Shown: positions 53,005-63,238, counted from the first letter of the stretch. The stretch: 64,000 nt of DNA from Dermanyssus gallinae (GCA_003439945.1 QVRM01001440.1:372001-436000); one strand, 5' to 3'. The notes: a model not told the origin generated them from the sequence alone. A program made the numbers and translations.

Positions 53005-53840
53005 TCAGGGTCATTCATTTCGTTATGTACCTATTTCGAGGTTTGGTAGAACTCGGCAAAAAATAACTTTTGCCAATGAAAGGAGGACGCGGAAACGTCT
53101 TGTTTAGGAGAGAGAGCGAAGCTTACAAATGTAGTTATTCTGCCTTTTTTCTCTTACATAGTTGTGCGAAATCTACGTTTGCAAGTGTCAACGCATGAAG
53201 AAACCGATTATACATGCGCGTTTGGAGGGCAACGCTGCACAACGGAAGACACTCCACTAGCTTAGCAATTTTAATGCCCACCATTTTCGTACCAAAGTGA
53301 TGTGCTGCGTTACGTGGTTCTCAAGTAACTAAGTTTTTTGACAGGCATAGTCGTTATGTTTTACGTACAAGTTTTCACGTTCAGAACCGTAAAATGTTGC
53401 CAAGACGTTTCCGCCCCCACCTTCCACTAGGAAAAATTATTCTCTTGCCGAGTTCAACCAAACCTCAAAATATGTACTTAACTTTCTCATAGACTTTATG
53501 AAAGTATGCATGCCCTTGCTTTCGATATGGCTATCGAAAAAGCTCAGTTACTTGACAACTACCTAACGCAGCACTATAACTTTAGTACGAAACGTTTGCT
53601 TTTGCGAAGGTCTTTTGGACACACATTTTTGGTCGCAATGAAAAAAATTACGATTTTGCACAAAAAGCGTTAATGTAAGACATAACAATACATCGGCTCT
53701 TTATGACTTTTCTCAATCTGGCTATTCGCTTTTTGCTGAACAAACTAGTGAAGCGTCCTCTGGGGTGCAGAATTTTTCTCCGAACAGGCCGGTATAATGG
53801 GTTCCTTCATGCGTTCACTGTTCTCCCGCGGTTTATGCCT
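53003..53840. mobile_element. long inverted-repeat (foldback-like) element 2
   Basis: Starts agggtcattcatttcgttatgtacctatttcgaggtttggta, the inverted form of the right end of element 1. It carries the same blocks (ggacgcggaaacgtcttg, acgtttgcaag, tgctgcgttacgtgg), then the inverted blocks (acgcagcac, tacgaaa, ttcatgcgttcactg-ttctcccgc). It is shorter than element 1 and lacks a clear right terminus. Confidence 0.75.
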
Positions 53841-53879
53841 CCCTATTTTTTAAATTGTTCTTTAATGACTCCACGGCCC

Positions 53880-53883
53880 TATA

Positions 53884-53973
<90 letters not shown>

Positions 53974-53992
53974 GTGTGTGTATGTGTGTGTG
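53880..53992. repeat. (TA)n followed by (TG)n microsatellite
   Basis: TA from 53880 to 53967, then TG repeats to 53992. Confidence 0.95.
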
Positions 53993-55389
53993 TTGTGAAT
54001 ACTCCATAGATGAATCGACCGTCGGACAGGGACACGTTAGTGCGCATACTTAGCCAACGCAACGTCGCCCGTTGGACAGCGTTGGCGGCCTGTCTTTGTT
54101 TGCTCGCGACGTCTGCTGTCCTCTGTGGCCTCCTGCTTTAAATGTCTCGATCGTATACGAGGAGAGCAAAACGCAAGCCTCAGTCTCCGGATATTTCAAT
54201 AGCAGTAGTAGCAATTTGCTGTTGTTGTGGTGGTGCAGGATTTCTTCGTATTTTTCTATATTTCGTAAGCTGACACACATCTAATGTATCTAGACACAAA
54301 GATCGTACTCTCAAGTTGTATGTCTCTTTTGGGCCTATCTATAACGAAATACCGCAAATTCAAACCTGGTCGTTTGATTTGGAAATTTAAAGTGTGCCTC
54401 ACGATTGCGACGCCAAAAGCCGAATCATCCTTCTGCGAATTGATTGAAATTTCCCCAAGGTATTAATTAAACATTTGTGGTGATTTACCGTGTTTTCTTT
54501 CTTAAGTATAGCATATGACATTTTAAAGTAACTAATGATACACCATTTGCCTAATGTGAATAACACTACAAAAAATGATGGAGCTGACAGAGATGAACGA
54601 CTTACTGTAAGTGCCTTAAAAATGGGAAAAGACTAGTCTCTCTGACACTCTAATGGCTAGCTCGCAGCTGTTGCTCATAGGTACCATTATAAGTACCGCT
54701 GTCATTCGCTGTTTCATTTTAACGATTTCTCATGTGTACATTTGCCTCTATAAATATTTTTTTTTACATATTGCTCTTCTGTCTGGGAGCCTTATCTGTC
54801 TAAATACAGAAAGCTAGTAGAAGGCGTTCAAAGCACTTTCCTGAGGCGCGTGCGGATCAAGTGCCCTTAAGGCCTTTTAGGTGATGTTGTTGTTCTAGTA
54901 GTGACTCGCTTTTCATGAAAGGCAACATATCTGCTCTACGTAAATTTCGCAAATGTGAATTGCTAGAATATTTTTGTTGTACGCTCCAATAACCTAATGA
55001 GAAAGTGATCAATTACTCCTAATGCTGTAGTTTGCGGTGAGTTTGTGAACGGATTGTTTGCTTGGCGCACGATTACCAGCCACACAATCTGGACTTGCAT
55101 GAACGAGCAAAAAATCGCTTGTTGTAAGATACAATCCTGAGTATATGGTTATAACGTGCAGTGGCAATAAGAATCAGATCATACGTATTTGTTCAAAGAA
55201 CAGGCACTCTGATCTCCATAACCGTCTGCCATTAGTAATAATTACTATAGGCTACTTTCAGGTTGGGTGGGGACTTTGAGGAGAGGAGAAGGTGGAGTTT
55301 AACGACTAAAGATCACACATTTGCATGCATTGCAAAATCGAACGAAAGCGAGCTCGAGTTCAGTCTTTACCAAGGAATAGCAGAAACAT
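53993..55389. other. mostly unassigned DNA
   Basis: No supported gene. The frames at 54072-54284 and 54284-54466 show no clear motif. Within it, 54700-54835 repeats 16357-16495 of CD36 intron 2. Confidence 0.35.
54700..54835. repeat. repeat shared with CD36 intron 2
   Basis: Same order of blocks as 16357-16495: ttttaacga-t-ctcatgtgtacatt, ataaatattt and gtctaaatacagaa. Confidence 0.5.
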
Positions 55390-55399
55390 ATGCATGACA

Positions 55400-55795
55400 A
55401 GCTTGTATCATCAATATATAGCGGAGAGTGGCAACGAAAAGTCACGGAGGCAGCAACGGAGGTAACAATGCTCGACGTCTTAAGTCTCATTGGTTGTGGG
55501 CCGGGGTGGTCTGCGATGACAGGCAGGTATATACCAGGTACGTCGTACATGGGTTCCATCACCTCGTATGCTCCCGTAGGGAGTTTCGTGAAGACTTAGC
55601 ACTCAGTGAATTTGTCGGTTTTGCTCGCAGCAATGCGCTAAGTACCACGTGGTTGATGTCCGGCACTGCAACGAAGATTTTTACACTTCTTCTCTCGTTG
55701 AAATGGCAGGAAAACAAGTAATTATGTTTAACAATAACATGAACTATTTTGTACATACTCTATTTGAGTGAAATAAATATGATTGATTGATTCGC
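55400..55795 (+). pseudogene. family H LINE C-terminal fragment, copy 6
   Basis: Begins near WQRKVTEAATEVTMLDV (equivalent to WQGKVTEASAEVAQLDV in copy B at 38.64 kb). After a frame change it continues YTRYVVHGFHHLVCSRREF. The second half of the zinc motif is damaged. The 3' end is GAGTGAAATAAATATGATTGATTGATT, resembling the end of copy A (GAGTAAAATAAATATAATTGAATT), so this subtype ends in ATTG-like units rather than TA. Confidence 0.65.
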
Positions 55796-56210
55796 CGGTA
55801 TCATTAATATATGTATATGCAGTTGTATTCAAGTTATTATCTCTATACGTGCGTATCTCAGCATGCAGTTTTAATCAGCAATGTAATACGCTCTTTACGA
55901 AGAAGTCGCTGTATGCTTCAGGCCAACAAGTCCCGTCCGAGAATCTGTGCATTTAACCTATTATCCATTAGATTGAAATAAAGTAAGCAGGCAGTAAGCT
56001 ATGGCCTATGTCTGGGCAAAGACAAATGTAATGGAAATTTGCAGTTACCAGCTCTTGCTCAGGAAAAGCTCAGAGGCTTTCATTAAGGTTCGAACGAAGG
56101 TAGTAGTATAAAGTTGAGCCGTGTGGCAAACAATCGGGTAGTGATTACTCAAAGTTTCGTCGCGGCATTAGTGAAGTGGTCCAGGGGCCAATCTGTTTGG
56201 ATTTCACTTT
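55796..56210. other. unassigned DNA
   Basis: Nothing recognised. Confidence 0.35.
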
Positions 56211-56286
56211 GGTTAAAGATGCCCATTCCTTACAAAAAATATGCATTTTTTGCATATTTTTCTGTAAGGAATGGGCACCTTTAACC
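56211..56286. repeat. 76-bp near-perfect hairpin
   Basis: Arms 56211-56245 and 56251-56286 pair over 35 positions with one mismatch and one extra base; the loop is 5 T. Core of the arm: TGCCCATTCCTTACA. No TSD or transposon end recognised outside the arms. Confidence 0.9.
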
Positions 56287-57025
56287 ATATTATCTGATCT
56301 CAAACTTCGCTTAATAGAAATTGCTAGCCGACAAAATGGGTTGCAGTAGTCACCGCTACATTCATCTGCAGATTGTAGCAGAAGCAGGCCACATTGCTTC
56401 GCCTGGCTCTGCTTTTGCGCCAGAATTTCAGGGACAGCTATGTAGGACAGCTTGAGAAATACTTTAACTCGTACTTAGTATGCACAATACATTCAGCAGG
56501 GTGGCAGCGTCCACGACTATTTTATGCAATTTTTATCTTAGATCGTTATGAAACCACCTTTATTTTAGATTATTATGAATGCCACTTAAGATCAAATTTC
56601 CCAAATAAACTGGTTAAATAGCCTTATTGCCCAGTTTATTCTTCGGTTAATGGCCTTGCTCAATGGCGTGCCGGAAAAAACGGTGGGCCGCTCCATTACT
56701 CAAGTGTGTCGTGTTAAAGTAATTAACCTTGGGATCATGATTCTATTGAGAGCTGAAATGTCCAAAACAGATTGGCAGAATACAGTCCAGATTTCTGAAA
56801 CGGTTGCGTAAGATTTAATCTCCTAGCACGACTGCAAAAATTATTTGACCCCCAGATTGCCATTTTGAACAGTGCGACCTGCCTGTGCTATGTAATCGGA
56901 CACGCAGGCGGGCGGATTTGCTATATTAATATTTTGCTATTAGACCAAATAAGTTTAAATCTCAAGATTATTTATTAATCAATTTATATTGCAATCATGT
57001 GTAAGTGAACGTGTTAACTTTCAGC
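56287..57025. other. unassigned DNA
   Basis: No gene or known repeat recognised; the frame 56394-56621 has no motif. Confidence 0.35.
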
Positions 57026-57360
57026 TTATAACAGCCCTGGTGTGCACCATTCGGCAAGCAATCCCAAAATTGAGATTGCGTTGCCCCTCTGGACGTCAAT
57101 GGAAAGTCTTTGGCGCAAAAATTGTGCGGCTCTCTTGTCCCTAGTAGTTATCTTTAATCGTTCGCCCAATTTAGTAAGTATTCTCTCAGTCAAGGGGCCC
57201 GGTGGTCCCAAGGTTTCGAAGGCCACTGGGCTGAAGTTATGGGCTCGTGCCAGTTCGGCGTATTTGTTCATCTTGTTCGTTTCTGCTTGGGTCGCGGCGT
57301 GACCAGCTCTAAGTGAACCGAAACCGACCATTGAGGAGGGAGAAAGTGAATCGGAAAGAA
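57026..57360 (-). pseudogene. family R LINE C-terminal fragment
   Basis: Minus-strand reading DSLSPSSMVGFGSLRAGHAA, TQAETNKMNKYAELARAHNF, SPVAFETLGPPGPLTERI and FLRQRLSIDVQRGNAISILG. It aligns along its whole length with the C-terminus of the 42.5-46.9 kb element (KYADLSRAHHFSPFAFET...QRLSLEIQRGNATSVLG). Only the part after the nuclease core remains; the frame is undamaged over about 110 codons. Confidence 0.7.
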
Positions 57361-57552
57361 AAAATCTCAAGATTATTATGCTTGCGCTGTTTGTGGGCAC
57401 ATACAAACCCAATCTGTCGCAGCCTATTTCTTTTTTAAGCCCACGGTTGTGTGAAGGAAGCATTGTGAAAAATGACGTGATGCGGTATGTATACGTGTAA
57501 TAATTAAAACATTTAACAATATGTAGATATTTTACAACAAAAGTTTAAACTA

Positions 57553-58849
57553 TTAGGTAAGTCAAAAAGTTCGTCGGCTTTTTTACCCGATTTTAAAGAG
57601 CCTTATTTATGCAGACAACAGTATTTTTATTCAATGATATATTGACCGTTTTGTTCGATAACCTTCGCCCATCGCCTCGGTAGATCCATGATTCCTTTCT
57701 CCCAGAACGTCTTGTCCTTCTCGTCGAAATACTGAGTGAGGTGATTTTTTATAGCCTCCAAAGATTCAAATGTTGTGCCATCAAGGGAGTTCTGGAGAGA
57801 CCTGAACAAGTGATAATCAGATGGTGCGAGGTCGGGACTATAAGCTGGGTGCGGCAGCACATCCCAGTCAAACTCCGCCAATTTTTGCCGGGTGGCCAAA
57901 CTTTTGTGTGGTGGCCAAACTTTTGTGTGTGTTATCATGTTGAAAAGTGACGCCCCACCTGTTTGACAATTCCGGGCGCTTCGTTGCTACTGCAGCCTTC
58001 AAATCTTCGAGTTGTCTGCAGTAGACGACGGAGTTGATCGTCTGACCCATTGGAAGCAGCTCAAAATACACGACGCCCTTACAGTCCCACCAGCAGCACA
58101 GCATAACCTTCTTCTGATGAATTTCGGGTTTAGGGATAGCTGCGGCCTGAGAACCTCTGGGGACCCAACTTCTTTTCTGTGTTACGTTTCTGTAGAGTAT
58201 CCATTTTTCATCGCCGGTTATCAATCTCCTCAGAAATGGCTCATTCGAGTTCTTCCGGAGGAGTGCGTGACAGGTATCGACTCGCCCTTCAAGCTACCTA
58301 TCATTGAGGTCGTGTGGTAGCCAGATATTCCGCTTGCACGAGAAACCTGCATCATGGAGGCGATTCGAAACGGTTCCGTGGGAGACTCCCGTTACATCTT
58401 CAATTTCCTTTATGGTCAAACCTGGGTTCGAAGTAACCAGGCTTATGACTTCGTCGGTCTCCACAACATTGGGTCGTCCTGACCTTGGTTCATCTTCGAG
58501 ATTGAAGTTTCCAGCTTTGAAACGGGCGAATCGCTTTTCGACTGTGGATTTGTGTACTGCGTTTTCGCCGTAGACTGCACATATCCTCCGGGTTGTTTGC
58601 GCTGCACTTATGCCTTCGCGGTAGGAGAACAACATAATGTGTCGAAAATGCGTATTTTTGTCCTCCATTGCAAACAGCTGCCATTTCCGCAAACGAAACG
58701 GTAAAGTTGGAACCGGTATACCGTCGCGCCGCCACGGGTCTGCTCCTGAATGTAAACACCCAGCCGCACTCTCAGGCGGCCCTGCTGCAGAGCGCGGGAA
58801 TTTAAAAAATGTGGTCCCAGAAAGCCGACGAACTTTTTGACTTACCTAA
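57553..58849 (-). mobile_element. mariner transposon, complete ends, dead gene
   Basis: 1297 bp between TA duplications (57551-57552 and 58850-58851). Terminal inverted repeats start TTAGGTAAGTCAAAAAGTTC and are practically perfect for about 30 bp. It encodes a different mariner lineage from the intact copy at 39-40.3 kb. Confidence 0.9.
57627..58692 (-). pseudogene. mariner transposase, frameshifted (DD34D type)
   Basis: N-terminal frame 58692-58294: FRHIMLFSYREGISAAQTTR, STVEKRFARFKAGNFNLEDE (paired helix-turn-helix) and RSGRPNVVETDE. The middle frame 58224-57868: MITGDEKWILYRN (first Asp), KKVMLCCWWDCKGVVYFELL and FQHDN (second Asp). The C-terminal frame 57938-57627: VLPHPAYSPDLAPSDYHLF (third Asp) and LPRRWAKVIEQNGQYI. 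Several shifts and stops plus a small duplication near 57890-57930 (ttgtgtggtggccaaactt repeated) inactivate it. Confidence 0.85.
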
Positions 58850-58851
58850 TA

Positions 58852-59655
58852 TATTACAAAGCTGAGTACTTACTTTTAATTATGTAATACATACCCAAAT
58901 AACCGCAGTATAATGATCACATCTGTCTAGAGCGCGAGTCCCGTTGGGGAGAAATGTGTGGATAAAGCGAATTAATATATATAACCCCGAAGTGTTCAGA
59001 AGTCACGTTGCTCCAGCTATTCCAACTTATACTCTAGGCTGCTGTAGGTATTTGTCTTCAGGTGGAAGAGGCAAAATGCGGCCACAAGCGATAGAAGTTG
59101 CAAGTTTTGATTGACGAATGGCATAGCCTTTTGCCTCCCTCTGTTAGATACATAAAGAACTTTTAGTAGTTAAACAGGATCAGCCGGTACAGGAACGCCT
59201 GCCGAAATTCCGCTCAGATAAATTTTGTCTATCGCGACTCTGTCCTCAGGTTTTACCTTCACAGCCTCTGTCTTCATCAGTTTAGACTGCTTTATCCGAT
59301 CCAAAGACAGCCGCATTGACCTTAACCAGAGCTTGTTGTACTTGGTACTGGTTTACTTCATAGCAGCTAAGCTGTCCAGGATATCATGACGCACTCCTTC
59401 AGGACGGATGCATATTAGCGGGGTACATATGTCCCCACTGTAGCCTATCCCCAATGCCTTTACGCTTATTTGCAGGCCTTATTCTTATGGCACTTCTAAG
59501 AGCTGCAAACAAATAAGTGTGATAGTATCGTAGTTAAGTGAATGCAGTGAACATTTTAGAAGAAGAAGGCGTTTGCACTAAATGAGAGCAAACGCTAGCT
59601 AAAAACATGCAGCTTGATAAGGCAAACAGAGGGTCTACGTCTTGCAGACAGGTAC
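58852..59655. other. unassigned DNA
   Basis: No gene, RNA or repeat recognised. Confidence 0.35.
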
Positions 59656-59800
59656 AAAGTGTCGTGCCCCGTAGCGTGGTGCATTCGCGTGCGGCCCCGC
59701 GAGCGAAGACACATAGGTGCATGGGTCGAATGTGTTGGTGAGTAGCCATTTCTGGGCTATCTGTGTAAAACAATGTAGGGAAGTGATACGGCAAATATTA
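59656..59800 (+). repeat. tRNA-like SINE copy (type 3)
   Basis: tagcgtggtgcattcg ... cgaagacacataggtgcatggg-tcgaa repeats 4421-4490. The continuation gaagtgatacggcaaatatt resembles 4526-4550. Confidence 0.5.
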
Positions 59801-59849
59801 TGTGGTATACTGGTCCATATAACGGGCAAGCAAGAAGCTTGCTTACTAG

Positions 59850-60590
59850 ACTTTTTTGTGACTAAAGGCCCTATGTTGTGGCACGTCTCGAGGTCCTACG
59901 AAAGAAGGGAGCAAGGGAAAAGAAACATCATAGGGAATAATATTCAGAGTGATTTTAAAACCCAGCGTGACAGCCTTCAGCAAGTAGAGCAGGTCAACCG
60001 GTAGGAGGTTATGAACCACATAAAGATCACTGACGGAGTCTCTGCGTCGCCTGCTAAATATGGCTCTTAGAACATCGTTTTGCATTATTCGACCCGACGG
60101 AGAACAACTTCACACCCACTCCCCCAGATAAGAATGCCATAAAAAAGAACTGGCAGAAACAAAGTTTTGTAGTCTAAAAGAAGTCCGCCCACGGGAACTC
60201 TAATAAGCCGCATGCGAAAGAGGGCTGAAATGATGGCGTAGCGTTTTGGCTTAATGTACTTTAAATGCGCCCGCCAGCTCATGCACTCATGCAATATAAG
60301 GCTGAGACGTTTTATGGTCTCTGAGAAGATCAATTCTTTCCTTGACAGAAATAATTTCCTGCCGAGGTGGATCTTTAGCTGGGGAGCTCGGAATGCAAAA
60401 ATGTTCGTCTTGCTGGCATTAACGACAAGAACAAATTTATTGAAGATCGAAAATACTGTTTCCACTTGTGATAGGAGATGAGGCAACTCCAAACACATTT
60501 CGGAGGCATGGAGCCGAAAAAGCAACGTCGTATCATCAGCAAAAGCGATCGGCTTGCCTAAGTTTCCCTTTGATATTTAAATGTGGTCCG
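59850..60590 (-). pseudogene. CR1/Jockey-type reverse-transcriptase C-terminal fragment
   Basis: Minus strand from the catalytic motif IAFADDTTLLF (near 60560) through a frame change, FVLVVNASKTNIFAF, IKRLSLILHECMSWRAHLKY, LLLDYKTLFLPVLFYGILIW and, in another frame, IQNDVLRAIFSRRRR and LYVVHNLLPVDLLYL. This is palm motif C, thumb and connection of a LINE reverse transcriptase distinct from the other families here. The piece is flanked by type 3 SINE sequence on both sides, as if inserted in it. Confidence 0.6.
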
Positions 60591-60640
60591 CCTTACAAAG
60601 CAATGCGAAAGCAAATACGTGGGTGACGAGATAGATACGA
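60591..60640 (+). repeat. type 3 SINE fragment
   Basis: gccttacaaagcaatgcgaaagcaaata matches 4515-4545 (tcttacgaagtgatgcgaaagcaaata). Confidence 0.5.
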
Positions 60641-60765
60641 GGTAACATCAGTAGCCATCAAAACTACAGTTTAGATAGTTAAGGGAGAGGAGAGAGCTGA
60701 GATAGCTGGTAACATGGGTAACACCAGTAACTAGTCCCTGAATTCCTCTTATACAAGATTTCACT

Positions 60766-60955
60766 AGCAAGATGGCTTACTGGTAAAAGCCTTTGCGTTG
60801 CATTCGGGAGGCCTGGGTTCGAGACCCAGACCGGCCACGCTTAAATTGGTTTTCATGGTTTGCAATTTAGACAAGGTAAATGCCGGGTGGATTAAAAATC
60901 AGCCATGACACGAAAAACCGTACACGGGCCTTACGAAGAAAACTATTAAAAACAA
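60766..60955 (+). repeat. tRNA-Ala-derived SINE (type 1), copy 1
   Basis: A tRNA-like head with A box TGGCTTACTGG (60773-60783), TTGCATTC at the anticodon-loop position and B box GGTTCGAGACC (60816-60826) ends in accggccac. A tail follows, with aaggtaaatgccggg, attaaaaatcagccatgaca and ccgtacacggg. Head order and the TGC anticodon-like triplet suggest origin from tRNA-Ala. Confidence 0.8.
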
Positions 60956-61284
60956 TAACTGTAACGAGACTGTTTGTTGCTGTGTGTCTCTTGTAGACCT
61001 ATACTTAAAATATACGTTTGTAAATCAATGTAAAGGAGGGTGGATACAAACTATTTGTCTCCATAAAAAAAGTGTAGACATTATCTCACCTAAGTATATA
61101 AACATTGAATGATTCTACAAATAGAAAACTAAAGATGACGTTGTACACATTTATTTAGTTAAAAATAAGGATTGTCTTATTTTCAGTTCTGTAACAGGCT
61201 ACAACACCTTGTGCCGAGACTTCACAGGCAAACGTAGGTTGTACTCCATAGATTGGCATACTCATATGCTGCCATTGCAAAGCC

Positions 61285-61470
61285 ACCGAGCAAGATGGCT
61301 TAGTGGCAAAGCCGTTGCCTTGCATTCGAGAGGACTGGGTTCGAGACCCAGACCGGCCACTCTTAAATTGGTTTCCAATTTACACAAGGTAAATGCCGGA
61401 GTGAGTTAAAAATTAGTCATGACATGAAAAAAACCGTACACGGGCACTAGCCTTACGAAAAAAATGCCGC
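61285..61470 (+). repeat. tRNA-Ala-derived SINE (type 1), copy 2
   Basis: Same structure as copy 1: A box TGGCTTAGTGG (61296-61306), B box GGTTCGAGACC (61338-61348), then ggtaaatgccgga and catgacatgaaaaaaaccg. The two copies match along about 180 bp with scattered differences. They lie 500 bp apart in the same direction. Confidence 0.8.
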
Positions 61471-61716
61471 TTTTAGCAAAGATTGTTTCAGCTTGTGTAC
61501 CGTAAACTCGTCTTGGAGAAATTTGCATGAGTTTGGCAAACTTTACTACAAAAACGCCTACTGATTATTGTAAGAGATCTGCTTCGAATAAAGAAAAAAG
61601 AAGAGCACCGTTGATTGAGTAGAAAGCTGGCCACTGTGCAGTTCATAGAGGTGGATATTTTTACTTAAGGGTTTAGGGATAATCTGTGTTTATCTATAGT
61701 TTTATATATATATATA

Positions 61717-63187
61717 CAGTCACTGAAAAAAATATAGGGCCACCCATGTTTGCCACATTTCACGCATTTATTATAACCGATTGTGTAAAGATCATAATGA
61801 CACATGCTCACAGAGTAACAGCGGATACTTTTATCGACATTTGGAGTATCGGGTTACCTTAAAACACGAGATTTCGACATTTGGCACAGCTACGCTGCGA
61901 ACAAATTATAAAGTCACCACCAAGATGCATGTCTTAGCGAGTGAATTGAGTGGAATAACAACGTTTGGGCTTATTTCACGGCTCGACGGAAACGAAAGCA
62001 AATTTCCTACCAGAAATTTTTCTGTGCTGAAACGATGGGTTTGGGTCGGCGTCTCACGGGTGACAAAAAGACCCAAATCAAGGCTTATAAGGATGTCGGC
62101 CTCTCTAATCGGGAAATTTCCCGTCGATTGGGGCGTTCTCGCCAAGTAGTAAACAACTTCGTGAATTTGGTTGAAAAATACGGCGTAAAAAAGAGTCCGG
62201 GGCGTCCAAATGCCATTTCGGAACGAAACAAGCGCGCAATTTTGAAGATAGCCTCGAACTCTGCGCTCTCGGCAAAGGCAATTGCGGCGGCGGCCGGTGT
62301 GCAAACGAACGTGCGAAATGTGCAAAACCTCCTTAGGAAGACACTTTGGCTCACGAGAAAAAAACTTAAGAGAAAACCACGATTGACCGCTGAGCATCAG
62401 AAAGCTCGTCTCGACTTTGCCCAGGTTACGATGTCATGGACCACTGAATGGCACCGAGTGCTCTTTTCGGATGAAAAAAGTTCAATTGTGATGGACCGGA
62501 TGGATTTAACTATTATTTCCACGATGTGCGCAAGGAAGAACGATTTTTGTCAAAACGGCACTCAGGTGGCGGTTCGGTGATGATCTGGGCCGCTGTCGGG
62601 TATTATACAAGGTCGCCGATTGTGTTTTTAGACGGTTGTGTTAATTCGACGCGCTATAGGGATCTACTAGAAAGCAATCCGCACATTTTGAGCTGATGGG
62701 AGGACCCGACTTTGTTTTTCAACACGATAATGCCCCGATTCACACTGCTAAGTTGATCGAAAGCTGGTTCGAACAACGCCACATTGAGGTCCTACGCTGG
62801 CCTGCAGTCTCACCTGATCTTAATATTATCGAGAATGTATGGGGCTGGCTCGCCCGAAAGGTTTACACCGACGAAAAACAATTTTCGAACCAGGTAGAAC
62901 TAAAAAAAGCAATTGTGAAGGCTTGGGACGAGCTCTCGCAGGACGTCATCCAAAATTAGTTCAACACTATACCAAACCGCATTTTTGAAGTTATCCGACG
63001 TAATGGGAAGTTCACTAAATATTAAGTATAGTTGTTAGGTGCCGTGAAATGAGCCCAAACGTTGTTATTCCACTCAATTCACTCGCTAAGACATGCATCT
63101 TGGTGGTGACTTTATAATTTTTTCGCAGCGTAGCTGTGCCAAATGTCGAAATCTTGTGTTTTAAGGTAATATTTTTTTTTTCAGTGA

Positions 63188-63190
<3 letters not shown>
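61717..63190 (+). mobile_element. Tc1-like transposon, complete ends, damaged gene
   Basis: 1474 bp flanked by TA (61715-61716 and 63191-63192, the latter starting a (TA)n tract). Termini are CAGTCACTGAAAAAA inverted. Inside them a longer subterminal inverted repeat pairs about 61858-61990 with 63030-63165 (ttaaaacac-agatttcgacatttggcac, tcttagcgagtgaattgagtgg, gggct-atttcacgg). The 5' end also holds about 115 bp (61740-61855) that has no inverted partner. Confidence 0.85.
62035..62959 (+). pseudogene. Tc1-like transposase, DD34E, frameshifted
   Basis: The frame 62035-62580 starts MGLGRRLTGDKKTQIKAYKD and has the paired HTH (LSNREISRRLGRSRQVVNNF), the GRP linker (KKSPGRPNAIS) and the second HTH, and reaches the first catalytic Asp in VLFSDEKSS. 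A shift near 62500 leads to SGGGSVMIWAAVG in another frame. A second break near 62695 precedes 62696-62959 with FVFQHDNAPIHTAKLIESWF (second Asp) and LNIIENVWGWLAR (Glu), 34 residues apart. The usual length is about 340 residues, so the whole gene is represented but broken at two places. Confidence 0.85.

Positions 63191-63236
<46 letters not shown>
63191..63236. repeat. (TA)n microsatellite
   Basis: 46 bp of TA at the 3' flank of the Tc1-like element. Confidence 0.95.

Positions 63237-63238
<2 letters not shown>

Noticed and set aside
54284..54466. 60-codon frame considered as a decayed CD36 exon because CD36 intron sequence recurs nearby
   Set aside because: None of its three frames matches a CD36 block convincingly.
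60766..60838. Working tRNA gene
   Set aside because: The tRNA-like head has mismatched stems, a conserved non-tRNA tail and a second copy 500 bp away, as expected for a SINE.
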